A DNA stretch of 13,067 nt. It comes from an uncultured Enterococcus sp. GTDB taxonomy: Bacteria; Bacillota; Bacilli; Lactobacillales; Enterococcaceae. Made by a program: the position numbers and the translations under genes. Under the pieces are notes generated by a model. That model had not been told where the DNA came from, did no database searches, and saw only the letters and a program-made list of their open reading frames with translations. Numbering within the stretch: the stretch's first letter is position 1; every line of letters starts with the position of its first letter. Where the stretch lies: contig CAMJVA010000023.1 in assembly GCA_946409145.1 (NCBI GenBank), positions 1 through 13,067 on the forward strand, read 5' to 3'. Shown piece after piece: positions 7,538 through 12,782 of the stretch.

Positions 7538-7880
7538 GGTCATCCTCCGTTTGATTGATTTTTTTGTAAATACTTTTTACAACAAAGCGACTTTCGGGAC
7601 GATCTTGACTAGCAACACTTGAGGCAATTAAAGCAACCAATTGTGCTTCAGGATTATGTTCCTGAATTTTTTTAATCACAAACTGGCTTTCTGGCCGATC
7701 GTTTGCTGCAAGACTAGTGGCAATAAGTGTTGGAATTTCCTGGTCTTTTTTCTCCACTGGAATAAAAGTCGGAACCAGTTCCCACTGATCATTTTTCTTG
7801 TCAGGGGTTGTGACTTTTTCAAGTGGCGGTGTAACTTCTGGTACTGATTTTTTTCCAAACCATTTTTGCAGTAAGCCCAT
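7521..7880 (-). CDS. oadH: Oxaloacetate decarboxylase linker subunit OadH
   Basis: First gene of the minus-strand operon, 119 aa, predicted soluble. In Enterococcus faecalis the protein at this position (OadH) was shown to be needed for OadA and OadD to associate. The sequence has a charged, Pro-rich N-terminal half and then two copies of one motif: PTLIATSLAANDRPESQFVIKKI (about 50-72) and LVALIASSVASQDRPESRFVVKSI (about 81-104). Each resembles the C-terminal tail of OadG/MmdD-type gamma and delta subunits ('IaaIaaAla ... fvVrsI'), known to contact the carboxyltransferase. The ATG at 7880 has a strong AAGGAGG site. The OadH identity rests on position, length and motif rather than a full alignment. 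Confidence 0.82.
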   Translation of the reverse strand: MGLLQKWFGKKSVPEVTPPLEKVTTPDKKNDQWELVPTFIPVEKKDQEIPTLIATSLAANDRPESQFVIKKIQEHNPEAQLVALIASSVASQDRPESRFVVKSIYKKINQTEDDHVTKI

Positions 7881-7930
7881 TTTTTCCTCCTTATTCTTTT
7901 TTCAAAAAGCAATTGCTCTACACACTATTA

Positions 7931-7960
7931 AATATAGCAACTTTCTTAAAATAAGCCCAA
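7931..7960 (-). promoter_or_regulatory. Candidate promoter of the oadH-...-oadA operon
   Basis: On the minus strand TTGGGC (7955-7960) and TATATT (7931-7936) are separated by 18 bp. Transcription would begin near 7924, giving a leader of roughly 40 nt before oadH. The -35 box is only partly consensus, as expected for a promoter that needs an activator such as CitO. Confidence 0.5.
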
Positions 7961-7972
7961 AATAAAATTGTT

Positions 7973-7990
7973 TTTTCCATGTTCTTTTGC
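7973..7990 (+). promoter_or_regulatory. Repeated element, copy 1 (TTTTCCATGTTCTTTTGC)
   Basis: This 18-nt stretch recurs with one base missing at 8103-8119. It lies about 13 bp upstream of the candidate minus-strand -35 box, a typical position for an activator. It is a candidate CitO-binding or CcpA-related control site; no published operator sequence was used for this call. Confidence 0.4.
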
Positions 7991-8014
7991 CGTTTCAAAA
8001 GCTCATTTCGTCAA

Positions 8015-8036
8015 AAACGTTGATTTATCAATGTTT
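8015..8036. repeat. Inverted repeat, candidate operator in the oadH/citH gap
   Basis: The arms AAACGTTGAT and ATCAATGTTT flank a 2-bp spacer; 9 of 10 positions are complementary and the tenth would be a G-U pair. The inner TTGATTTATCAA is perfect. The site lies near the middle of the divergent region, between the two candidate promoters, which suits a regulator controlling both sides. The GntR-family protein CitO is the obvious candidate but binding is inferred. Confidence 0.45.
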
Positions 8037-8054
8037 CAGAGCGTTAATATTTTT

Positions 8055-8069
8055 TTAACAATTTGTTAA
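8055..8069. repeat. Perfect palindrome TTAACAATTTGTTAA
   Basis: Seven-base arms around one central T. Its right arm overlaps a second, imperfect dyad (TTGTTAAGTAATTTACAA, 8063-8080). It lies between the 8015-8036 inverted repeat and the tandem elements near citH and could be a second operator of the same region. Confidence 0.35.
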
Positions 8070-8097
8070 GTAATTTACAACAATAAAAATCGTCGAT

Positions 8098-8119
8098 TGT
8101 TCTTTTCCTGTTCTTTTGC
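8098..8119 (+). repeat. Tandem 11-bp repeat upstream of citH (elements 2 and 3)
   Basis: TGTTCTTTTCC (8098-8108) is followed at once by TGTTCTTTTGC (8109-8119), 10 of 11 bases identical, with a period of about one helical turn. TTTTCC plus the second unit repeats the element at 7973-7990. The pair ends about 40 bp upstream of the candidate citH -10 box, a plausible activator position. Confidence 0.45.
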
Positions 8120-8136
8120 TACCCTATGTCTTTCAT

Positions 8137-8165
8137 TCCTTGAAAATATTTCTTATTATTATAGT
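8137..8165 (+). promoter_or_regulatory. Candidate citH promoter with weak -35
   Basis: TATAGT at 8160-8165 is a reasonable -10 box. The hexamer 17 bp upstream (TCCTTG, 8137-8142) is poor, while the better TTGAAA at 8140-8145 is only 14 bp away. This fits an activator-dependent promoter, but the assignment is uncertain. The leader to citH would be about 105 nt; I see no riboswitch or clear terminator hairpin in it. Confidence 0.35.
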
Positions 8166-8277
8166 ACAGCACGACCAGGGCGAAAATTTAAATCATCTTG
8201 CTCTACACATCACAAAAAAATCTTTTTTATTTTTGCCTCGTTGGGACCGCTTACTAAAAAAAGAGAGGAAGAAAAAA

Positions 8278-9642
8278 ATGCTACTAACGATCTTATCGTA
8301 CCTCATGATTATTGTCTTCATGGTTGTAATCATGAAAAAGAAACTATCTCCATTAACCGCCCTTGTCTTAGTGCCTTTAATCTTTACCTTAATCGCTATG
8401 TTCACAGGTGTTGCAGAAAAAGGAAACATTGGAGACTTCGTACTTGACGGAATCGCTACGACATCTAACACAGGAATAATGTTATTATTCGCTATTTTAT
8501 ATTTCTCCATTATGTTAGATGCTGGAATGTTTGATCCTATTACTAAAAAAATGATTCACTTTGCTAAAGGGGATCCAATGAAAGTGTTAATGGCAACAGC
8601 TGTTGTTGCTGCTGCAGTTTCTTTAAATGGTGATGGAACAACTACTACTTTAATTTGCTGTTCAGCTTTTATTCCTATTTATAAAAAATTGGACATGAAA
8701 TTAATGAACCTTGGTGTTTTAATTATTTTACAAAACACTATTATGAACTTACTTCCATGGGGCGGTCCTACTGCTCGGGCAATGGCCGTTTTAGATGTTG
8801 GGGCTGACATTTTAAGCTACTTAATCCCTGGAATGATTCTTTCTTTACTTTACGTTATTTTCTTCGTTGCTCGTCGCATGGGTAAAAAAGAAAGAGAACG
8901 TCTTGGAGTTACTGAATTAACTGATGCTGAAATCGATGAAATGGTTACAGTAACTGATCCAGAAACTTTAGAAATTCGTCGTCCACAAAACTTTGCCTTC
9001 AACGGCATTTTAACCATCATCTTAATTGCTTGGTTAGTATTAAGTTCTTTTGCTGATCAACTTGGTTTACCTGGTTGGTTCGCTCAACCACCTCTTTTAT
9101 TATTCTTAATCGGAACATGTATTGCTTTAATCGTTAACTATCCAAAACTTAAAGATCAATCTGCTAGAATTGGAGCTAACGGGGGAGACGCTGTTCAAGT
9201 AGTTATTTTAGTATTTGCCGCTGGAGTCTTCATGGGATTATTCCAAGGTTCCGGAATGGCTACAGCCCTTGCTGAAAGCTTCACACAAATTATTCCTAAA
9301 CAATTAGGCGGATTCTGGGGCTTAGTGATTGCTTTAATTTCCGCACCAGGAACATTCTTCTTATCTAATGACGGTTTCTACTTCGGTGTAATGCCTGTTT
9401 TAGCTGAAGCTGGACGTTCTTATGGTTTTGACAATATGTCAATGGCTTTAGCTTCTCTAATGGGTCAAGCATTCCACTTATTATCTCCATTAGTTGCCTT
9501 CATTTATCTATTATTACGTCTTACAGGACTTGATATGGGTAAATGGCAAAAAGAAGCTGGTAAATATGCTTTAGGAATCTTCGTTATTTTCGTTGTAACT
9601 ATTATTCTTTTAGGCCATATGCCACTTTATATTCCACAATAA
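8278..9642 (+). CDS. citH: Metal-citrate/proton symporter, CitMHS family
   Basis: Imports citrate as a complex with a divalent metal ion. The 454-aa product is polytopic: hydrophobic helices run from the N-terminus (LTILSYLMIIVFMVVI), with a charged cytoplasmic loop at about 200-235. Family hallmarks are LNGDGTTTT (about 116-124), LLPWGGPTARA (about 158-168) and FLSNDGFYFGVMP (about 361-373). The ATG at 8278 follows AGAGGAAG. The same frame is open back to 8116, but that extension is Lys/Phe-rich, lacks a binding site and reads through the promoter region. It is divergent from the oad-cit operon and closed by a strong terminator. In E. faecalis the homologue accepts several metal-citrate complexes; which metal applies here cannot be seen. 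Confidence 0.95.
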   Translation: MLLTILSYLMIIVFMVVIMKKKLSPLTALVLVPLIFTLIAMFTGVAEKGNIGDFVLDGIATTSNTGIMLLFAILYFSIMLDAGMFDPITKKMIHFAKGDPMKVLMATAVVAAAVSLNGDGTTTTLICCSAFIPIYKKLDMKLMNLGVLIILQNTIMNLLPWGGPTARAMAVLDVGADILSYLIPGMILSLLYVIFFVARRMGKKERERLGVTELTDAEIDEMVTVTDPETLEIRRPQNFAFNGILTIILIAWLVLSSFADQLGLPGWFAQPPLLLFLIGTCIALIVNYPKLKDQSARIGANGGDAVQVVILVFAAGVFMGLFQGSGMATALAESFTQIIPKQLGGFWGLVIALISAPGTFFLSNDGFYFGVMPVLAEAGRSYGFDNMSMALASLMGQAFHLLSPLVAFIYLLLRLTGLDMGKWQKEAGKYALGIFVIFVVTIILLGHMPLYIPQ

Positions 9643-9662
9643 AAAATGGACTTTATCTAAAC

Positions 9663-9705
9663 AAAAAAATCTTCTGAGCCCATTGGGTTCAGAAGATTTT
9701 TTATT
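9663..9705 (+). terminator. Terminator after citH
   Basis: Arms TCTTCTGAGCCC and GGGTTCAGAAGA (one G-U pair) extend through A/T pairs, with a three-base loop and a following TTTTTTATTTT. It begins about 20 nt past the citH stop, so citO needs its own promoter downstream. The A-run before the stem would also allow function on the other strand. Confidence 0.92.
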
Positions 9706-9755
9706 TTAACTAGGTTAAAGGTGGTCTTTTTTTATAACTGCAAGTTTTACAAAGG

Positions 9756-9784
9756 TTTACTTTTCATTTTTTTTTCGTTAAAAT
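9756..9784 (+). promoter_or_regulatory. Candidate citO promoter
   Basis: TTTACT (9756-9761) and TAAAAT (9779-9784) are separated by 17 bp in a T-rich stretch. Transcription would start near 9791, about 55 nt before the citO start codon. It lies downstream of the citH terminator, so citO-citG can be made without citH transcription. Confidence 0.6.
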
Positions 9785-9846
9785 GGTAATTTTATTAAAT
9801 ATTGCGTATAGTTATATCATTAGAGAATATCTTAAGGAGGACTATT

Positions 9847-10542
9847 TTGGCTAATACAATAGATGCTGTAAAAAAAAATCTCGATCTCACAGAAAATAAA
9901 CCCTTAAAATTTCTCGTCTACGAGGCTTTAAAAAAGACTATTATTTTAGGGGACATTCCTGCTGGAGAAAGAATCAATGAAAAAGAATTTTCTGAAGCGC
10001 TGAATATTTCTCGCACCCCTATTCGTTACGCGTTACAAAAACTAACTGAAGAACAATTAGTGGAATACATTCCCAAAATTGGTAATATTGTTAAAGGTAT
10101 TTCGATTAAAGACGCTTATGAGATTTTTGATATTAGAAAATCTTTAGATACCTTAGCTACGATTAAGGCCATGGAATTAATGAACGAACAAGATTTTGCT
10201 GATTTAAAAGCACTTTTAGAAAAAGGGGATGCCTTAAATCAAGCAGATCAAGTAGACGATGTGTTACAAAATTTTTCTGATTTTAATGATTTTATTTATG
10301 AAAAAAGCCAAATGAAACGGCTGAGAGAAATTGTGGTAAAATTGCGCGATTATTTACTTTATTTCCGCGATATTTCCATTCGCTCTTCTGACAGACGCTC
10401 TTTAGCTCTTGATGAACATTGGATTATTTATCGGGGAATGTTGAATAAAGATATTCACCAAATTACTTTAATTACTCATGAACATTTGGATCATTCCTTG
10501 AATTTTATTTTAACTGAAATGGAGAAACGAAAAATTGGCTGA
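9847..10542 (+). CDS. citO: GntR-family (FCD) transcriptional regulator of citrate fermentation
   Basis: Predicted DNA-binding regulator of both divergent cit transcripts; in E. faecalis CitO is a citrate-responsive activator. The 231-aa product has an N-terminal GntR winged helix (about 20-85; EALKKTIILGDIPAGERINEK, then ISRTPIRYALQKL) and a C-terminal all-helical FCD domain (about 90-231). Two later FCD ligand positions have His (LDEHWIIY, about 191, and THEHLDH, about 211-216). The usual first-helix 'DxxFH' reads FSDFN, so that Asp and His are missing. The start is TTG 9847: AAGGAGG lies 6 nt upstream. The open frame reaches an earlier TTG at 9802, but that has no binding site. It overlaps citG by 8 nt. 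Confidence 0.92.
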   Translation: MANTIDAVKKNLDLTENKPLKFLVYEALKKTIILGDIPAGERINEKEFSEALNISRTPIRYALQKLTEEQLVEYIPKIGNIVKGISIKDAYEIFDIRKSLDTLATIKAMELMNEQDFADLKALLEKGDALNQADQVDDVLQNFSDFNDFIYEKSQMKRLREIVVKLRDYLLYFRDISIRSSDRRSLALDEHWIIYRGMLNKDIHQITLITHEHLDHSLNFILTEMEKRKIG

Positions 10543-11407
10543 TCAACTGCTTTCTCGCCTGTCTGCTAAAGCGCAACTGGCTTTACTTTATGAAGTATCC
10601 TTAAGTCCAAAACCTGGCTTAGTGGATAGAATAAATAATGGCTCCCATTCCGATATGGACTTTTATACCTTTATGGCAAGCACCGCTTCTTTAAGCCCAT
10701 TTTTTGCAGATTACTTAATTTTAGGGGCCACTCACAATGGTAGTTTACCAGAACTTTTCCAGAAAGTCCGCACTTGTGGGCAACTGGCTGAATATGAAAT
10801 GCTTCAAGGAACTCATGGAGTTAATACTCATAAAGGAGCTAATTTTTCTTTTGCCTTACTCCTAGGCGCCCTTGGTTATTGGAGTCAAACTGGGGATTTA
10901 GAAAAGTTTTCAAAAAAAAATACCACAGAAGTTTTTTCTTTAATTAAAGACATGACTGTGGATTTAGTTATGAATGATTTTAAAAATATTAAAGAAAAAA
11001 AAGAGCTTTCCTATGGAGAAAAACTCTTTTTAAACTATGGATTCACAGGTATTCGTGGGGAAGCTAGTTCAGGTTACCCTACTTTAGAAAATATTTTACT
11101 GCCTTTTTGGCGGAAAGAAAAAAACAATTATCCTGATTTAGAAAGTTTATTTTTAGCAGGACTCTTACTTTTAATGGGCCACACAGAAGACGGAAATTTA
11201 ATTCACCGAGGTGGCATTGAAAGTTTCAAGCAAGTAAAAAAAGAAGCGCAAGAAATGTTTAACAGCCACTTTTCCCCAGAAGAACTGAAAGAAAAAATGG
11301 CTGATTATGATCAATTATTAATTAAACGACACCTTTCTCCAGGCGGGGCAGCTGACTTACTGGCATTAGGCATTTTTATTATGCTTTTAGAAGGAGAAAT
11401 TAATTAA
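10535..11407 (+). CDS. citG: Triphosphoribosyl-dephospho-CoA synthase
   Basis: Makes 2'-(5''-triphosphoribosyl)-3'-dephospho-CoA from ATP and dephospho-CoA, the precursor that CitX attaches to CitD. The 290-aa protein shows the family motifs SPKPGLVDR (24-32), HGVNTHKGANFS (94-105), GIRGEASSGYP (172-182) and GHTEDGNLIHRGG (215-227). The start is TTG 10535, overlapping the citO stop (TTGGCTGA) with GGAG about 10 nt upstream, so it is probably translationally coupled to citO. In E. faecalis citG ends the oad-cit operon; here it sits on the opposite strand behind the regulator. Its stop overlaps the stop of the convergent response regulator by 8 nt. Confidence 0.94.
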   Translation: MADQLLSRLSAKAQLALLYEVSLSPKPGLVDRINNGSHSDMDFYTFMASTASLSPFFADYLILGATHNGSLPELFQKVRTCGQLAEYEMLQGTHGVNTHKGANFSFALLLGALGYWSQTGDLEKFSKKNTTEVFSLIKDMTVDLVMNDFKNIKEKKELSYGEKLFLNYGFTGIRGEASSGYPTLENILLPFWRKEKNNYPDLESLFLAGLLLLMGHTEDGNLIHRGGIESFKQVKKEAQEMFNSHFSPEELKEKMADYDQLLIKRHLSPGGAADLLALGIFIMLLEGEIN

Positions 11408-12125
11408 CATCCTTTTCCAAAATTTCAGGATTAAAACGATACCCCACTCCCCAAATAGTCTGCAAATATTGCGGCTTTTGGGGATTTTTTTCGATTTTAT
11501 TTCGTAAGTGATTAATAAAAACCGTTAAAGTATTGTTATCTGTCATCTTTCCATTCCAAATACGATGATAAATTTCTTCTTTCGTAATTACTTGATTAGG
11601 ATTTTCCAAAAAGAAGGTTAACAGTTGAAATTCTTTAGCCGAAAGCTTCACTTGCTCTCCTTTTTGGTATAATTGATAATTCGTTTTATCCACTCTAAAA
11701 TCTCCAAGGACGACTTCTGTTTTTTTAGGTAGCATTTTCAGTTTTAAAATATTTTCTTGTCGATCGAGAGTGGTTAAAATTTGTGCTTTTAAAATTTCTG
11801 GATTAAAGGGTTTAGTAATGTAATAATCCGCCCCAGATTCTAATCCTAAAATAATTTCTTCAGTTTTATTTTCTTCTGTAATAAAAATAATCGGCGTCAC
11901 TGGATCTAATTGACGAATCATTTGTACTAAGTGATACCCATCTTTTTCATGTTCCAGATTACTATCTAATAAAAATAATTGAAAATCTACTCGCGTCATA
12001 ATATCTAAAGTATTTTCCACGGAATCGCTTTGGTAAATTAAAATTCCTGTGGGTTGCAGACATTTCCAAATGAGACGTCTCACTGTAACGTCACTATCCA
12101 CTACTAAAATTTTTTCTTCTCGCAC
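11400..12125 (-). CDS. OmpR-family response regulator without a neighbouring kinase
   Basis: Two-domain DNA-binding response regulator, 241 aa. The receiver (about 4-120) has the acidic pocket (VVDSD, Asp10/Asp12), the phospho-acceptor in LLDSN (Asp54), the Thr in FIT (83) and Lys105 in ITKPF. The winged-helix effector (about 140-235) has KLSAKEFQLLTFFLENPNQV, the recognition helix in TLTVFINHLRNKI and the C-terminal hairpin IWGVGYRF. The start is GTG 12125 with AAGGAAGGG upstream. No histidine kinase is present on either side: upstream lies a 67-aa gene with its own terminator, downstream is the convergent citG. Its signal and targets cannot be read from the sequence, and a link to citrate metabolism is not shown. 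Confidence 0.93.
   Translation of the reverse strand: MREEKILVVDSDVTVRRLIWKCLQPTGILIYQSDSVENTLDIMTRVDFQLFLLDSNLEHEKDGYHLVQMIRQLDPVTPIIFITEENKTEEIILGLESGADYYITKPFNPEILKAQILTTLDRQENILKLKMLPKKTEVVLGDFRVDKTNYQLYQKGEQVKLSAKEFQLLTFFLENPNQVITKEEIYHRIWNGKMTDNNTLTVFINHLRNKIEKNPQKPQYLQTIWGVGYRFNPEILEKDVN
11449..11491 (+). terminator. Possible terminator of citO-citG inside the response-regulator gene
   Basis: On the plus strand CCCCAAA (11449-11455) pairs with TTTGGGG (11477-11483), enclosing a small GCAA/TTGC hairpin, and is followed by ATTTTTTT (11484-11491). It begins 42 nt past the citG stop and no other terminator for citO-citG is visible. It overlaps antisense the C-terminal codons of the response regulator, so part of the pattern is set by protein coding. 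Confidence 0.45.
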
Positions 12126-12195
12126 AATCGTCCCTTCCTTTGCTCATTCTTCCAGTTAACTCTAACTTAATTTGAAAAATAAAACAAATGAGAGG

Positions 12196-12244
12196 ATGCA
12201 AGAAGATGACCATCTAATACTCATGTCTAAAATGAGGTATGCAT
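12196..12244 (-). other. Possible folded leader upstream of the response regulator
   Basis: Several short complementary segments lie between the 67-aa gene's terminator and the response-regulator start: ATGC/GCAT at the ends (12196-12199, 12241-12244), AGAT/ATCT (12204-12215) and ATACTCAT/ATGAGGTAT (12217-12240, one bulge). Together they could fold as a three-way junction. The arms are short, so this may be chance. Confidence 0.2.
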
Positions 12245-12270
12245 TAACGAAAACGAGAGCTTTCAAACAA

Positions 12271-12301
12271 AAAAATAAGCGAGACATTGTCGTCTCGCTT
12301 A
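12271..12301 (-). terminator. Terminator of the 67-aa gene
   Basis: A perfect 10-bp stem (12276-12285 with 12292-12301, core AAGCGAGAC/GTCTCGCTT) with a 6-nt loop. On the minus strand it is followed by TTTTT (complement of 12271-12275). It begins just past the stop codon at 12310 and separates that gene from the response regulator. Confidence 0.88.
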
Positions 12302-12309
12302 CTCTAACA

Positions 12310-12513
12310 TTATAAAACACGTTTTTTTCTTGGCTTCACGTCATTTTCCAAAAGTCGCGCTAATCCTTGAACTTTTTTAAAAAGAGCAGACTCTTCGTCT
12401 TTATACCATTCATCGTCAGTATTCATGAGACGGAGCATTTCATGGCGAATGGCGGAAATTTCAGTGACACTTCTTTTTTCCACTTCAGGAACTTCTTCGG
12501 TCTCTAAAGTCAT
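12310..12513 (-). CDS. Small charged protein of unknown function (67 aa)
   Basis: I do not recognise this protein. It is acidic at the N-terminus (MTLETEEVPEVEKR), mixed-charge helical in the middle (ISAIRHEMLRLMNTDDEWYKDEESALFKKVQGLARLL) and strongly basic at the end (KPRKKRVL). It has no membrane segment, signal peptide or cysteine, so it is likely a small cytoplasmic helical protein. The gene looks real: ATG 12513 has AAAGGA at good spacing, a near-consensus promoter lies upstream and a clean terminator follows. The frame extends to GTG 12522, but that codon abuts the binding site. It is transcribed divergently from the NAD(P)-binding protein gene. Confidence 0.75.
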   Translation of the reverse strand: MTLETEEVPEVEKRSVTEISAIRHEMLRLMNTDDEWYKDEESALFKKVQGLARLLENDVKPRKKRVL

Positions 12514-12554
12514 TTTTTCCACTTCCTTTATTATTTGAAAAGGATTATGCCTGT

Positions 12555-12583
12555 ATTTTAACCGCTTTCTTTCCTTATTTCAA
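12555..12583 (-). promoter_or_regulatory. Promoter of the 67-aa gene
   Basis: On the minus strand TTGAAA (12578-12583) and TAAAAT (12555-12560) are 17 bp apart, close to the housekeeping consensus. The leader would be about 35 nt. A second, weaker minus-strand candidate is TTGACA (12642-12647) with TAAAAA (12620-12625), 16 bp apart. Confidence 0.7.
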
Positions 12584-12731
12584 GGGATTTAAGGATAATA
12601 TTATGATAATTAAATTATTTTTTTATTTTTTAAATCAAGTTTGTCAAATTACAAAAATTATTTTTAAATATTGAAAAAATTTTCTGTTTTTTTACAAATG
12701 AGTTCATATGTCGTATTTAGAAATCAAATAA

Positions 12732-12760
12732 TTGAAAAAAAAGCTCTCTCCTTCTATTCT
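12732..12760 (+). promoter_or_regulatory. Promoter of the NAD(P)-binding protein gene
   Basis: TTGAAA (12732-12737) and TATTCT (12755-12760) are separated by 17 bp. Transcription would start near 12767, giving a very short leader that still includes the AAAGGAAG ribosome binding site. Confidence 0.6.
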
Positions 12761-12782
12761 GTAGTGGAAAGGAAGTCATTTC

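Noticed and set aside
8200..8240. A-run/T-run near 8213-8235 as a terminator or attenuator in the citH leader
   Set aside because: Pairing would be only A-T over a very short loop with no GC stem, too weak to be a terminator.
7881..8277. Catabolite-response (cre) sites for CcpA in the divergent region
   Set aside because: Such sites are expected from E. faecalis, but every CG-centred candidate I checked against TGNAANCGNTNNCA (for example near 7991, 8019 and 8042) had three or more mismatches. A motif scan would be needed before calling one.
8116..8277. N-terminal extension of CitH back to position 8116
   Set aside because: The extra 54 residues read through promoter-like sequence, have no ribosome binding site and are not typical of the family; ATG 8278 with AGAGGAAG is better.
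8193..8510. Minus-strand frame of 105 codons across the citH start
   Set aside because: It crosses the citH leader and coding region, its product is a low-complexity mix of Lys/Phe/Ser with no family resemblance, and citH is clearly the real gene.
12196..12315. A 39-codon plus-strand ORF starting at ATG 12196
   Set aside because: It has a GAGAGG directly touching the ATG with no spacing and runs straight through the terminator hairpin of the opposite gene, so it is most likely chance.
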